Shown: positions 45,020 to 56,450, counted from the first letter of the stretch. The stretch is DNA of 64,000 bases from Haematobia irritans (GCF_050003625.1 NC_134398.1:104631253-104695252); one strand, 5' to 3'. Numbers and translations are program-made. Notes: generated by a model from the sequence alone, not told the origin.

Positions 45020-45887
45020 ATGACTTGCCCTATACCGTCGTGTCGTATCACTAAATTGGATGAACAAATGATTTCGTGCTGGATTTGTTCAACAAGTTAC
45101 CATTCAAAATGTGCGCAATTAGCAGCACGCACAATTGACAACATACGTGAAGATAAGGGTCTGCGGTGGTGCTGTGAAAAGTGCAAACATATTGATGGCG
45201 AGTTTTTTACCTTTTTTAAAAACTGTAGAGCCAGACTCGATGATATTTCGAGGGATTTTGATTTGATGTCAGATCGCTTTAAAAAATATAAGAATCTTCT
45301 TGATAATTCTTCAAACTTGGACATAGTGTTACAATCACCAACTGAAAATTCCAGAAAAAGGAAGAAATCTAAATCTAACAAGAATTCATCTAACAATGAG
45401 ATTGAAACAATTTCTCCGACACTAGTTAACGCCAATAATAATATTCAGGATTCAGAGACTGTTGTCATTCCTACTAACAACGCTGAAACTGCACCTTTAC
45501 CTATTCCACCTATTATTATTACCCCGTCGCATTCGAATTCACTGAACACTGGAACAGTAGTGGCACCAGCTACTGTGTTAACTGATACTAATGCATTCTT
45601 TTCTCCTTTTAATACACCTACAAATCAATCGCCTGCTGGTTCAGCTCCAAAACCTTTAAGGGTCTTACCCCCAATGAAAACCATTTTTGCTGCCCGTTTT
45701 GCTCCAGAATGATATCCATTTCTACATAAAATCAAAACTGAATGCAAATGTAGACATTAAGGTATCTAAACTGCAATTTGTAGAGAGGAGGAACAAGTCG
45801 TCATTCAAAATTTTCGTACCCGAGGACATTTTTGACACAGTGGTCAATCCGGAATTTTGGCCTTACAGAGCTGTGGTGCATGAATGA
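45020..45887 (+). pseudogene. LINE-B ORF1 with PHD finger, frameshifted
   Basis: The N-terminus holds a PHD-like Cys4-His-Cys3 pattern: CPIPSC, CWIC, HSKC and WCCEKC within about 60 residues. A coiled, polar middle follows, then a Pro/Asn/Thr-rich stretch (residues 110-220). After a frameshift near 45705 the frame at 45687-45887 gives IKSKLNANVDIKVSKLQF and FKIFVPEDIFDTVVNPEFWP, the conserved CR1 ORF1 C-terminal domain. PHD fingers usually read histone tails; role here inferred. Confidence 0.85.
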
Positions 45888-47291
45888 GATAGAGTTGCCC
45901 GTTTACCTGCACGTCCCGTTGAGCAATCAAAAAACTGAATAAAACCCTGTCTGATACGAATTTTACTATAGTTTATCAGAATGTTAGGGGACTTAACACA
46001 AAATTATGCAACCTATATACGGATAGCTTTGGCTTTGATTATGATTTGATTATATTTACTGAAACCTGGCTTCAAAGTAATATCTTAAATACTGAAATCT
46101 TATGCGACAAGTACCAAATTTATAGATGTGACCGCACAAATGGTTTGAAAAAATCTGGTGGCGGCGTCCTAATTGCTGTTTCTTCGAAATTTGCTTCATC
46201 AAAAATTGATATTCCAAATGAACTTCAAATTGAATATTTAGGAGTGAAAATAAGGTGCGGCCATAATTCATTGTTTGTGACTTGCTCCTATATTCCTCCT
46301 GGTTCTTGTAATGATGTTTATAATGCTCATTTGACTGCTATCCAATCGGTCCTATCTACTGCCTATCTATTACATCCTATCTATTACATGGAAATATTGT
46401 GAGGAAATGAATTACTCCGTACCAATGCTAAGAAATGGATATCAATCTGAATTTGTTGAAAACTTGTTAAAAGATGGTCTTTTTCAAATTAGCAACATAC
46501 AAAATTCGAAAAATAAATTACTTGATTTATTTTTTACAAATGAACTAAAAGATGTGTTTTTATCTCGCGTCAACGCCGTTGTAAATCCTGAAGATGTTCA
46601 TCATCCCACTGTCTGTATGAATATAAATATGTCTTTTTCGAGACCTATGCGAAAAAAACTCGTATTGAAAACTGATAAAATATTCTCTTTTAATAGAACT
46701 GATTACGAAAAACTGAACTCATTACTATTAAATGTGGATTGGAATAAAATCTTACCAGCGAGAAATCTTGATGAATCAATAAATACATTTTATGAAACTT
46801 TGAATTCATTCATTGCCCAATCTGTTCCATTAATTCGAATAACTTCTCACACTGGTCCACCTTGGAATGACAGTAAATTACGTAACTTAAAGAATAGAAA
46901 GAATAAACTTTATAAAAAGTATAAAAAATCTGGATCTGTGACTGACTATGCAAACTACACAATTGCTCGTTCAGAATACAACCTGTGGAATAAACAATCC
47001 TATAACAATTATTTATCGAAAATTAAAAATGAACTGAAGCTTAATCCAAAGTCATTTTACAGATTTGTTAATTCTAAACGTCAATCAAATGTGTATCCAA
47101 GAACCCTTCACTATGGTGAAGGGAATGATAATGAATCTATATGTAATTTGTTTTCAAAGTTCTTTGCAACAACTTACTGCCATAAGGATTTCAAGCAATC
47201 TGATGCGTACCCATAGAAGATACAGGAATATTCGACATTCACTACTCCATTTATTTCTCCTGAGATTGTGATGAGTTATATGGAAAAGATA

Positions 47292-48188
47292 AAGGGTGAT
47301 TCTTTTGAGGTTAGGATTTTCATGCATTAGTATTTGACAGATCACGTGGGATTTCAGACATGGTGTCAAAGAGAAAGATGCTCAGTATGCTTTGACATTT
47401 CATCATGAATAGACTTACTAACGAGCCACAACGTCGAATTTTCAGTGAATGGGCCCTAGAAAAGTTGGCAGAAAATCCGCTTTTTTATCGACAAATTTTG
47501 TTCAGCGATGAGGCTCATTTCTGGTTGAATGGCTACGTAAATAAGCAAAATTGCCGCATTTGGAGTGAAGAGCAACCAGAAGCCGTTCAAGAACTGCCCA
47601 TGCATCCCGAAAAATGCACTGTTTGGTGTGGTTTGTACGCTGGTTGGACCGTATTTTTTCAAAGATGCTGTTGGACGCAACGTTACGGTGAATGGCGATC
47701 GCTATCGTTCGATGCTAACAAACTTTTTGTTGCCAAAAATGGAAGAACTGAACTTGGTTGACATGTGGTTTCAACAAGATGGCGCTACATGCCACACAGC
47801 TCGCGATTCTATGGCCATTTTGAGGGAAAACTTCGGAGAACAATTCATCTCAAGAAATGGACCGGTAAGTTGGCCACCAAGATCATGCGATTTGACGCCT
47901 TTAGACTATTTTTTGTGGGGCTACGTCAAGTCTAAAGTCTACAGAAATAAGCCAGCAACTATTCCAGCTTTGGAAGACAACATTTCCGAAGAAATTCGGG
48001 CTATTCCGGCCGAAATGCTCGAAAAAGTTGCCCAAAATTGGACTTTCCGAATGGACCACCTAAGACGCAGCCGCGGTCAACATTTAAATGAAATTATCTT
48101 CAAAAAGTAAATGTCATGGACCAATCTAACGTTTCAAATAAAGAACCGATGAGATTTTGCAAATTTTATGCGTTTTTTTTAAAAAAAG
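47292..48188 (+). mobile_element. DD41D (rosa-type) element copy 1, right end lost
   Basis: Left end AAGGGTGATTCTTTTGAGG next to TA (47290-47291), inside LINE-B. It matches copy 2 (57284-58210) base by base over most of its length, but the last 22 nt or so, including the right terminal repeat, are absent. The flanking LINE-B RT has lost sequence at the same point, so one deletion removed both. Confidence 0.92.
47405..48110 (+). pseudogene. DD41D transposase, internally deleted (copy 1)
   Basis: A short N-terminus (MNRLTNE) jumps to RRIFSEWALEKLAENP, so the DNA-binding domain and much of the N-terminal half are deleted. First catalytic Asp in LFSDEAHFWLNGYVNKQNC; frameshift in the GLYAG region near 47645; second Asp in MWFQQDGATCHTARD and third in CDLTPLDYFLWGYVKSKVY. 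I count 41 residues between the last two Asp, hence DD41D. Same frameshift as copy 2. Confidence 0.9.
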
Positions 48189-49416
48189 AATTGACTACAA
48201 TGGTTAACGAAGGCTTTAGAGATCGTTTACAGACTGATGTCATTTATACTGATTTTAGTAAGGTGTTTGACAAAGTAAACCATTCACTTTTACTGTACAA
48301 ACTGCATCGCATGGGCTTCAGTGAATTAATGGTATCCTGGTTTGAAAGTTATCTAAAGAATCGTACACAATTTGTAGTATTTGATAACATTATTTCAAAA
48401 TCAATACATGTGCCTTCTGGTGTTCCACAAGGCAGTCATCTTGGCCCTCTATTGTTCTGCTTATTTATAAATGACCTTCCATCAGCCATTAAATATGGTT
48501 ACACTCTCATGTATGCTGACGATGTTAAAATTATAAAGGTTATTCGGAATAGTGATGACCACTCCTTACTCCAATCTGATCTGAATAGCATGTACAGATG
48601 GTGCTCATCAAATATGATGGAACTGAACATAAGGAAATGCAAGCATATCTCTTTTTATAGATTAAATTATATCGACACGAATTATAACTTGAATGGCACA
48701 ACGCTTGAAACTGTTGAATCCTTTAAAGATCTTGGAATACTTTTGGATCGCAGGCTAAATTTTAGATCTCACATTTCTATGACTGTAAATAAGGCCTATG
48801 GATCATTTAGATTTGTCAAGCGCTGGAGTAAGGAATTTTCTGACCCATTTGTTACAAGAAACTGATATACTTCACTTGTGCGTCCTATCCTGGAATATGG
48901 ATCTGTAATTTGGGACCCACAGTACCAAATTCATTGCAATCGTATTGAATCTGTTCAGAAACAATTTTTACTGTTTTGTTTACGTCGGAATAACTGGACA
49001 CCTCAAACCTTGCCGTCTTACAAAGAAAGACTATCGCTCATCAAATTACCTACACTGAAAAGTAGACGTACCATGCTGAATATCTGTTTTATGGTTGATT
49101 TAATTAACGGAAGATTTAAATCTGACTTCCTTATTAACAGCATTCATGTACCCTTTAGACCTACCCGCAACTTTGAACTGCTCCACATTGAATACTTTCG
49201 AACGAGCTTTGAAAACAACGATCCACTTCGCCGTCTTTGTAATGAATTCAATAAATTTTATTATTATCTTGATTTTTCAGAAGAGAAATACAATGTAAAG
49301 AAAAAGATAACATTATTATTAAATACTTGATATATTAACAAACGATATGTATATAATGTAATATATTACTGTTAGTCTGTAAGGGTTTAATCCATAGATG
49401 AAAATAATAAAAAAAA

Positions 49417-50470
49417 AAGCCAAATCAAAAATTTGTCACTGTTCTTGGACGAAAATACACTTAAGAATTGAAGGTAGACTAGAAGAATCGACTTTGAGTT
49501 TTAATGCTAAACATCCCACGCTTTTGTCATTCAATGACCCAATAAGTCGATTAATCTTCGAATCGTTACATAAGGAAAATAAGCATTGCGGCCCCACCGC
49601 ACTCCTTGCTACGGTGAGACAACGTTTTTGGCCCATCAAAGTAAAGCATTTGGCTCGGGAAACTGTTCACAAATGTATACAATGCGCAAGATCGAAACCA
49701 AAGCTTCTGAAACAAATTATGGGAATCTTACCAGAAACCAGAAACCAGGACCAATCTGGGTACATTTCAAAACAAGAGGAAAACGACCTCAGAAAGCATA
49801 TCTTGCGGTGTGTTGCTGCTTTTCAACAAAGGCGGTTCACCTATAACTTGTGACAAATCTTACAACCGATGCATTCATTGGAACGGTGAAAAGATCCATC
49901 GGTCGAAGAGGCCATTGCCAAAATCTATATTGTGATAACGCTACCAACTTCGTGGGAGCGAAAAATCAACTCGCAGAGCTGATTTTCAACCTCGTTATTC
50001 TCGATGGCAGCTCGAGAAAACTTACGAGAATGTGCAACTAGAAACATTACTTTCCACTTTATATGTTACCTCCACGATCACCTCATTTCGGTGGACTTTG
50101 GGAAGCAGCTGTAATATCCGCTAAAGATCTTCTGATAAAATAAATATCGAGCGCATCATTGACTTATGAAGAAATGGAAACCATTTTCATTAAGGTGGAA
50201 GCGATACTAAACTCTAGACCAATAGCACCACTACAAAATAATCCGAATGACGCCGCTGCATTGACTCCGGGCCATTTTTCGATTGGAGAGCCTCTAACTG
50301 CTCAAGTAGACGTCACAGCACAAGCAACATCATCAACCTTAGCAAAACGTTGGGAATTAGTATCCCGAATAAAACACCAATTCTGGAAAAGATGGTCCCA
50401 GGAATATCTCAATGAACTCCAGCAGCGTAACAAGCAGCGTAACGTATTTTACCATACGTCAGAAACGTCG
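49417..50470 (+). pseudogene. pol: BEL-2 integrase
   Basis: Zinc-binding region HKENKHCGP...CIQCARSKPK (49560-49710). Core: TNLTTDAFIGTVKRSIGRRG, YCDNATNFVGAKNQ and SPHFGGLWEAAVISAKDLL, giving all three acidic catalytic positions across frames. C-terminal blocks: VEAILNSRPIAPLQNNPND, LTPGHFSIGEPLT and FWKRWSQEYLNELQQR. Breaks: frameshifts near 49745 and 49850, stops near 50039 and 50141. Coding sense ends near 50450, and the Penelope-like insert follows. Confidence 0.9.
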
Positions 50471-50598
50471 TAAACCTTCGTAAAATACTTAGTTTTTAGA
50501 AATTTTGATTTTATTCGATCTTTCTTTTATTCAATAGAAAATAATTATTCAATCTTGAGATCGTTTTTTGTATGTATTGGTTTCTTTATTCTTCAATA

Positions 50599-50628
50599 TT
50601 TCGCAATTACATTGAATTGCTTCATCAG
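50599..50628 (-). ncRNA. Candidate hammerhead ribozyme core (left end, inverted copy)
   Basis: Minus strand has CTGATGA at 50628-50622, the same GCAATT/AATTGC stem and GAAA at 50602-50599. It is in sense orientation at the 3' end of the element, where such ribozymes are expected. The core is unchanged relative to the other terminal copy while bases just outside differ (CAATTC versus CTACTC before the core). Confidence 0.5.
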
Positions 50629-50905
50629 GAATTGATCTACAACAACAACACATAAAGCTTACAACTAGAGTAGTATCACTACGTTCGTCTGTTACTTTTA
50701 TTGCACTGATTTCCCTCTTGCTTTCTCTAATGCTGAGTACTTGTATATCTACTTGTCTTATTTATGATGTGTCTGTATATGTGAGCAATGTTTTCTGTGT
50801 CTGATTTGTAGTTCATCCTCTTCTCTGTTGGTACATTGTTAATGTACAGCATTTCTAATGTTAATAGTTTGCTGTTACTGCTCTCTCTCCAATACTCTCA
50901 CATCG

Positions 50906-52592
50906 TCAAAGTTCGGGTGATGCTTCGTTGTCGCACAGTGTGTTGCAAGCGCTGTTTTTTTGGAGTTTGTTACTATTGCGAAGTTTTATGTCTGATTTGT
51001 GTCCCGACAGTCTTGTTTTTAATTTATTTTTTGTAGTTCCAATATACATTTTGCCACATGGTTCTTTGTTGTCTCCATTGCATGTTATTTGATAAATAAC
51101 ATTAGATGTTTCCATAATTGATGTCTTGTCTTTAGTTTTTGTGAAAATGTTTTTTAGTGTATTGTAATTTTTATAGGCAATATTAACTTTATTTCTGTCT
51201 ACTATGTTCGAGTTTGTAGGATTAGGATCTGTAAATTTTGGGTTCTTTCTCTATCTTTTCTTGGTCCAAGCAGGGTTTATATGATGAAATTAATTCTTTG
51301 ATTAGTTTTGGTGGAAAATTATTTTCCTGAAATATATTTTGCAGCTTTTGTCTGTTGTTTTTATGAAATTTGTTATCACTGATTGTCAGTACTCTGTTTA
51401 CGGAATTTTTTGCCGTATTTATTAAAATAGATCTTGGATGATTGGAATAGAAGTTCATTATTCTTCCTGATACTGTGTCTTTCTGATACCAGTCTGTGAT
51501 AAGTTTTCCATTTTCTTTTATTAGTAGTATGTCCAAGTAAGGTAGTTTATTATTCGCTTCTATTTCTATTGTAAAACGTATGCTTTTACGAAATTCATTA
51601 AGGCATTTTAAAGTATTATCTATTTCGTCCTCTTTTAGTATCGCAAATAGGTCGTCAACGTACTTAGTCATGATTTTGGGGTTTTCTTTTAACTTGTCCA
51701 TAGATAGTATTTAACAATTTTCCCATTAAAATGTCTGCTATGACCGGAGATGCAGGTGATCCCATGGGTAAACCCTTTTTCTGCCTATATATTTTTCCGT
51801 CGTATTGAAAATATCGATTGTCCACTATACAGAAACGTAGAATTTTCATAAAAAAAATTTCAAATATGACAAATTTGAGTGTACTGTTATTTCATTCCAT
51901 CTTTCTTCTATTATTTGAAGTGCTGCGTCAACCGTTACACTTGGGAAAGGCAATACTACGTCAAACGAAATTAATTTATCATCCTGTTGGATCGTCAAGT
52001 GTTTTATTCTATCTCTAAATTGCACTGAATCCCGAACATTATATTTAGACTTCAAGCATTCAGAATATCTGCCATATATTTACACATCTCCGAGGACGAG
52101 GATTTAACCGACGAACATATTGGTCTTAATGGGTATCCTTCTTTATGGATTTTTGGTAGTCCGTATAGCCTTGGTGCAAACACATTATCTGCCTTAAGGT
52201 TCTTCTTTTCCGTTTCCGATATAATATTATTCTTGAAAAGTTCTTCAACCAACTCATTGTTTCTTTTTTGTAGGGCTTGTGTGGGGTCTTTATTTGTCCT
52301 TTGATATGTCATCATATCAACTACAATTTTTAACATCCTCTCTTTATATTCTTCCTTCTCCATGGCCTCTGTAACGTTTCCTTTATCTGCGTTTAGTATG
52401 TAAATATTCTTGTTGGCACTTAAAAATTTTTTGGTTCGTTCCACTGTATTTATAATATCTTTTTTCTCTTCCATTATAGGACATTTTGTGATTTTCTACT
52501 GATGTTGCGAACTTTGTCCTAGCCTTTTCTTGCTCTTCCTTGTCTTTGTTCATCTGGATACTTGTTGATATACATTTGTTAAAATCTTTCAT
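50906..52592 (-). pseudogene. Penelope-type RT plus GIY-YIG endonuclease, frameshifted
   Basis: Pieces in order: RT start with NIYILNADKGNVTEAMEKEE (52474-52052), YGLPKIHKEGYPLRPIC, KLISFDVVLPFPSV (52055-51846), QKKGLPMGSPASPVIADI (51849-51664), catalytic TKYVDDLFAIL and LPYLDILL (51701-51222), and the endonuclease NVIYQITC...CGKMYIGTTKNKLKTRLSGH (51115-50906). At least four frameshifts or stops separate them. RT and endonuclease of this kind carry out target-primed insertion. Confidence 0.92.
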
Positions 52593-52728
52593 TATTTAAG
52601 AAAAAATGTTGTAAACTAAAATCAATAGTAGCCACTATAATTACTTGTAATTATAAAAACAATTTTTTGATAAATAATTTACATGTCATGATTAAAATTA
52701 TCAAATCCTTTTTATTGTAGATCTACTC

Positions 52729-52758
52729 CTGATGAAGCAATTCAATGTAATTGCGAAA
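52729..52758 (+). ncRNA. Candidate hammerhead ribozyme core (right end of Penelope element)
   Basis: CTGATGA at 52729-52735, a perfect 6-bp stem (GCAATT 52737-52742 / AATTGC 52749-52754) closing a 6-nt loop, then GAAA at 52755-52758. This is the conserved hammerhead core order, except for one extra A between CTGATGA and stem II. Hammerheads are known in Penelope-like termini. Stems I and III and the cleavage site are not convincingly formed by eye, so activity is unproven. Confidence 0.5.
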
Positions 52759-52842
52759 TATTGAAGAATAAAGAAACCAATACATACAAAAAACGATCTC
52801 AAGTTTGAATATTATTTTCTATTTTATAAAAAAAATATAGTA

Positions 52843-53159
52843 AGAAAATATAGACGTACTACTGCCAGTTGGATTTCCCATAACCGTATTAAAATCGGGT
52901 TCATTAATCTCCGTAGTTATTTGTTTGCCCACACGTTGTACCTAAATCCGATTTTCGCCACAACAATTTTCACGGTTTCAGCAAATGGAAAAGGCGTTGA
53001 ATTAAGACTTTTTCACATGCCTTCAATTTGCTTTTGAGTAACAATTTCAAAATAGTATTATTATAAAAACTTCTAAAATATTTCAATATGAGGTTTTCAT
53101 GCCTTAGGATATTAAAAATAGTTTTTGAAATCAAATCTAATGATCCTGTAAGAGTTTTT
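52843..53159. other. Short stretch between Penelope element and env-like region
   Basis: No clear coding sense. It may hold the worn BEL-2 integrase tail or the start of the env-like gene. Confidence 0.35.
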
Positions 53160-54035
53160 GACATTTACTACGTTATTTACGATTTATACAGGTATATTAC
53201 GTTTTCGACGTTTACAACTTTGTGACAGTAGAAAACCAAAAAAATTGCTGCTCGGACCATATCTGAAAGGTTCACCACCCCCAAAACGTGGTAACTTCAC
53301 CACAACCAGCATGCTAATGATCCTTGCATTATTCCTCCGACTAGTGATGTGCCAACAAGTTACCCATACTCAGATTAAGAGCAACCCTGTTATACATTTT
53401 TAGTGTATTGGTAATATTAAGCCAATTTTATCAGAATGGATACTGCTGATATATTTCGAACTAGCATCTCTTCGTAAGGAACTGCAGCTCTTCATCAACG
53501 GAACCAATGCCTTGGCGAAAACATGCAATCACCCACACTTCCGTGACCAATCTAGTAGCCTAATAATCCATTTCTACAATATCCAGAAAGATTTGACAGT
53601 CGGTCCTGAAAATCTCGGTATACGGAAGAAACGAGCGGCAATAGACATAGTCGGCAAAGTAGCAAATACATTATTTAGTATTCTGGACTCAAAATATGCT
53701 GTTAGACACAATCAATATCATTAAAACCGATGAAGCTCGACTGCAAGGCCTACTCCGGAACCAAAGCTCATTCCTGGACTCCACCCTTAACCTCATGAAG
53801 CAATCTGAGGCTCTGAGAAAAATAAACTTTAAAATATCTACCGATCACAACTCATCTTATCTTTGAGTATCCAGTTAATCCTAAGTGCAAGTAACTTGCA
53901 AAAAATGCATGGAAGCATTCGATGGCTGACACTCATCATGCTCAAATCAGCCCTATTCTACTAACTCCACAACAATTTGCTACTGAGGTGGATACCATAA
54001 AGGCTAACCTACAGAAAGATTTAACACTACCAGCA
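53160..54035 (+). pseudogene. BEL-2 env-like remnant, first part
   Basis: The frame at 53158-53403 ends with a hydrophobic, signal-peptide-like stretch (MLMILALFLRLVMC). The frame at 53512-53724 holds a furin-like basic site (RKKR near 53624) followed by an Ala/Ile/Val-rich putative fusion segment, and 53724-53865 continues in another frame with a heptad-like helical region. The layout matches insect Env proteins of the baculovirus F type and the BEL-1 remnant at 19200-19783. Multiple frame breaks; not functional. Confidence 0.6.
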
Positions 54036-54890
54036 GTCTTTAGCGTAGCTAGACAATAGCCCCCTAGCTAAAAATTAATAAACTGAACTTACAGGTGCAA
54101 TTAATGTTTTGTTTTATAAAAATGAATAAAAAATTAGACATCAAAATAACTAGACAATGAATTTATAATAAAACAACTAAAAGAAGTTCCACACTTTTCC
54201 CAGCAAAAAATTGGGAGTTGTTCTAAAGGCACAACTTTAAAAGCACTTCCAAAAATGTCCTCACAAAGAAGTTAATTATTTTAACTACACAGGAATAAGA
54301 GTAAGAATTAATAATTAATAAAATGGTACAAAATATTCAAATTTTGCGCAAAAATGCTAAATCCATTCTAGAAAAATCGATAATTTTTGAAAATATTCGA
54401 GAGCAAACGTTTCAGACATTTATTAAAAATCATAAAAATTATTTATTTGGGAATATGTCACAAAATTTTTTTAATTCACATTCAAAACACTAAATTCGGA
54501 TCACACCTTAAGAAGTGATGTAAATTCAGTGCAATGGCGGTTGAAATGGTAGACATCCGTCAAGTTCATATTACATTCATCGTTTAACCACAGCTTTATT
54601 TCATAAATATTAGACTTCAAACATTCACTTATAATAAAGAAACTAACTAACAATTTAGAGAGAATGTTAAGAAATAAAACTATATATTGCCATCGGCAAC
54701 TGCTACCACAACCCAAGTAATCCGATTGTGCATGAAAGTCTTCAGCGGAACTTTGTGCGGTTGTATTTACTTGTTTAATTTTATATAAAAACAATGGAAA
54801 ATCGTAAATAGGTTTTCAAATTCTGGGGGGGGTGCTAAAATTGTTCTGGGGGGTCTAAGTCCCCTCCCCAGAGTCCTATTTTACCTTATG
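54036..54890. mobile_element. Second copy of the 8-bp-TSD non-autonomous element family
   Basis: Shares with 23455-24474 the start TTAGCGTAGCTAGACAAT, the stretch AATTAGACATCAAAATAACT, the segment near AGTTGTTCTAAAGGCACAAC, and the GGGGGGTCTAAG end region. It lacks some internal sequence and its right end differs. Target duplication not secure. It splits the env-like region of BEL-2. Confidence 0.8.
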
Positions 54891-55460
54891 CCCAAGTATC
54901 CAAGCAGTTTACCATAAAGGTGCACCGATTTGTAGCTGCGAAGTACATCTATTCAACAATGAATCTGATACTAGCTGCAATATCGAAGCATTATCTAACA
55001 ACAATGTGTGGTATCAACTGTTCAAGAAAAATCAATGACTGTTTGCAACTGATTCACAACTAAAATTAAGTACAGTCTGTAATGGTAAAAGCAGCTATCA
55101 GCCTTAACAGGGTACTGGAATATTAACAATACCAACAGGTTGCACGATGAAAAATGAGATGATTACTATCACCGCTCAAGTATCTAAGAAATAAATCGTT
55201 TGCAGGCAGAAGTGAAAGCATATCCACCAACCTCCACCTACTATGAAGTTCATAGCCGGACTGTTAGTTACTTTGGATTAGCACTTATTTAAATCATTGT
55301 TGTTATCTTACTAATGAAGTGCGTTTTAAAGAAAAGAGCCAACTTGCGTATAGCACCACAGCCGAAGATCAACTTGAGACATTTCAGTGGACCCATCCTA
55401 ATCCAAAACTTCTACGACATCATACGTAACCGGAATTAGCTTACGCGAACCTTTCAAAAT
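54891..55460 (+). pseudogene. BEL-2 env-like remnant, C-terminal part
   Basis: Cys-rich ectodomain-like blocks (GAPICSCEVHLF, CNIEALSNNNVWYQLF, ILTIPTGCTM), then a weak hydrophobic region (KFIAGLLVTL, SLLLSY) that could be the decayed membrane anchor. Frame breaks near 55037, 55100 and 55190. The 200 nt after it (55461-55661) are non-coding and could include an LTR piece, not proven. Confidence 0.5.
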
Positions 55461-55661
55461 TACTCACGACCCCCTTAGGGGCCGCAATATGTTTATTCTC
55501 CATGATTTCTTTATTTTGTTTGGCAAAATAAAATAAATCCCAAATAGAATAATAATGGTAATTCATACGTCAGGTATTTAATGGCACACGCAAGAAAATT
55601 TATCTTGCGTATGCTAGTCAAGCTACCAGCCAAACAGTATAAAATTCAATACCGGTCATCG

Positions 55662-55780
55662 ACTGCCGCAAATCTCTCAAAGATATGGCTGAGCAGTACA
55701 ATATTCACCTAATATGGGTGCCTGGCCATAGGAACATACCGGGGAACTGCGAAGTGGATTGAGTTAGCAAGGCTAGGGAC
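55662..55780 (+). pseudogene. LINE-A RNase H fragment
   Basis: About 120 nt match LINE-A at 28711-28828 (NIHLIWVPGHRNIPGNCE block) with small changes, including an added T that shifts the frame after CEVD. An orphan piece of that family. Confidence 0.85.
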
Positions 55781-56450
55781 TGCCTTACAAAGCGGTTCAT
55801 TTAGAACTAGTCTGTGACTTGTCGACACAGGCATTTTTCGTTTTGTTTCGCGTAAAATGTACTCGGACAACGGCAGAATTTTTTTTTGGCGCTGCAAAAG
55901 AATTAAATACAAACCTTAAACGCGTTATCTCTGTGCTACGTGGTAAAATTGTTTTGTGTTACGGGTATAAACAAATAGAGTGGCATTAAAAAAGCTGTAA
56001 AACACATCTGAAGAAAATATCTGGTCAAATACGACACACCTTTGAGGAATTTGCCACTATACTTTCCTCTATAGAATGTTGTATGAACTCTTGACCTTTA
56101 GCTCCACTATCAGGAAGCCAAGATGATCTCGCAGCGCTTATGCCTGCTCATTTTCTAGTTGGCTCTTCCCTCCTATCACTCGCAGAATTAGGAGAAGTTC
56201 CTTCGAAAACCTCTCTATTAAATCGGTGGCGTAAAATTAAAATTATTCAAAAAGAATTCTGCCGCAGATGGAAATCTGAATACTTGTCTGAACTTAATAA
56301 ACTTTTGAAATGGAAAGCTCAAAAGAAAAATTTGGCGAAAATATTTGACCCACCGATTGGCGTCTTGTCCGGGTAGTTAAGTTGTACCAGGAAAATGATA
56401 ATCAGATACGGGTTGTAGACGTTAGAACACAAGCTGACAACCCACAAGAG
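55780..56450 (+). pseudogene. BEL/Pao integrase fragment of another element (BEL-4)
   Basis: Scrambled frames with LPYKAVHLELVCDLSTQAFF, then LAALMPAHFLVGSSLLSLAE (56115-56200), KIIQKEFCRRWKSEYLSELN and the C-terminal VVDVRTQADNP block. It is distinct from BEL-1, -2 and -3, closer to Pao-type integrase ends. No other part of this element was found. Confidence 0.78.

Larger units (their letters stand above)
45940..49330 (+). pseudogene. LINE-B ORF2: endonuclease and RT, interrupted
   Basis: Endonuclease blocks: YQNVRGLNTKL, IIFTETWLQSNI, GVLIAVSSKF and CSYIPPGS; part of the domain is missing at 46395. The linker (46407-47216) ends in SFYRFVNSKR. RT resumes after the DD41D insert with YTDFSKVFDKVNHSLLLYKL, VPSGVPQGSHLGPLLFCLFI and catalytic MYADDVKII near 48505; the N-terminal RT fingers are lost. 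The C-terminal domain (48878-49330: RPILEYGSVIWDP, RRTMLNICFMVDLINGR) follows a stop at 48863. Confidence 0.9.
44369..49416 (+). mobile_element. CR1-clade LINE (LINE-B) with poly(A)-like end
   Basis: Inserted in BEL-2 between the linker and integrase, with an imperfect target duplication (AAGCCCAAAA at 44359-44368; AAGCCAAA at 49417-49424). It has a PHD-type ORF1 and an APE endonuclease plus RT ORF2 without RNase H, which fits CR1. The end is AATAATAAAAAAAAAA. A DD41D transposon and a deletion interrupt the RT. Confidence 0.87.
50520..52842 (-). mobile_element. Penelope-like retroelement with inverted terminal repeats
   Basis: Coding is on the minus strand: Penelope RT followed by a GIY-YIG endonuclease. 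About 115-120 nt at each end (50520-50640 and 52722-52842) are inverted copies of each other, sharing GTATTGGTTTCTTTATTC. This fits Penelope-like elements, whose terminal copies may be inverted. Both ends carry a hammerhead-like core. Confidence 0.9.
20862..55460 (+). mobile_element. BEL/Pao element BEL-2, split by about seven nested insertions
   Basis: Plus-strand BEL/Pao fragments occur in correct order: gag 20900-21560, protease 21568-21900, RT 22180-22461, 24475-24622, 29425-29614 and 38046-38400, RNase H 42693-44020, spacer 44021-44358, integrase 49417-50470, env-like 53160-55460. At several joins the protein reads straight on from one fragment to the next, and target duplications flank the inserts. 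No LTR was identified at either end, so the termini are uncertain. Confidence 0.85.

Noticed and set aside
45020..45712. Host chromatin gene with a PHD finger
   Set aside because: It sits at the ORF1 position of a CR1 LINE, followed by the CR1 ORF1 C-terminal domain and an endonuclease/RT ORF2.
54036..54890. Secure 8-bp target duplication for the second copy of the CATKAGCGTAG family
   Set aside because: Candidate words (CCAGCAGT / CAAGCAGT) do not match well and the right end is rearranged.
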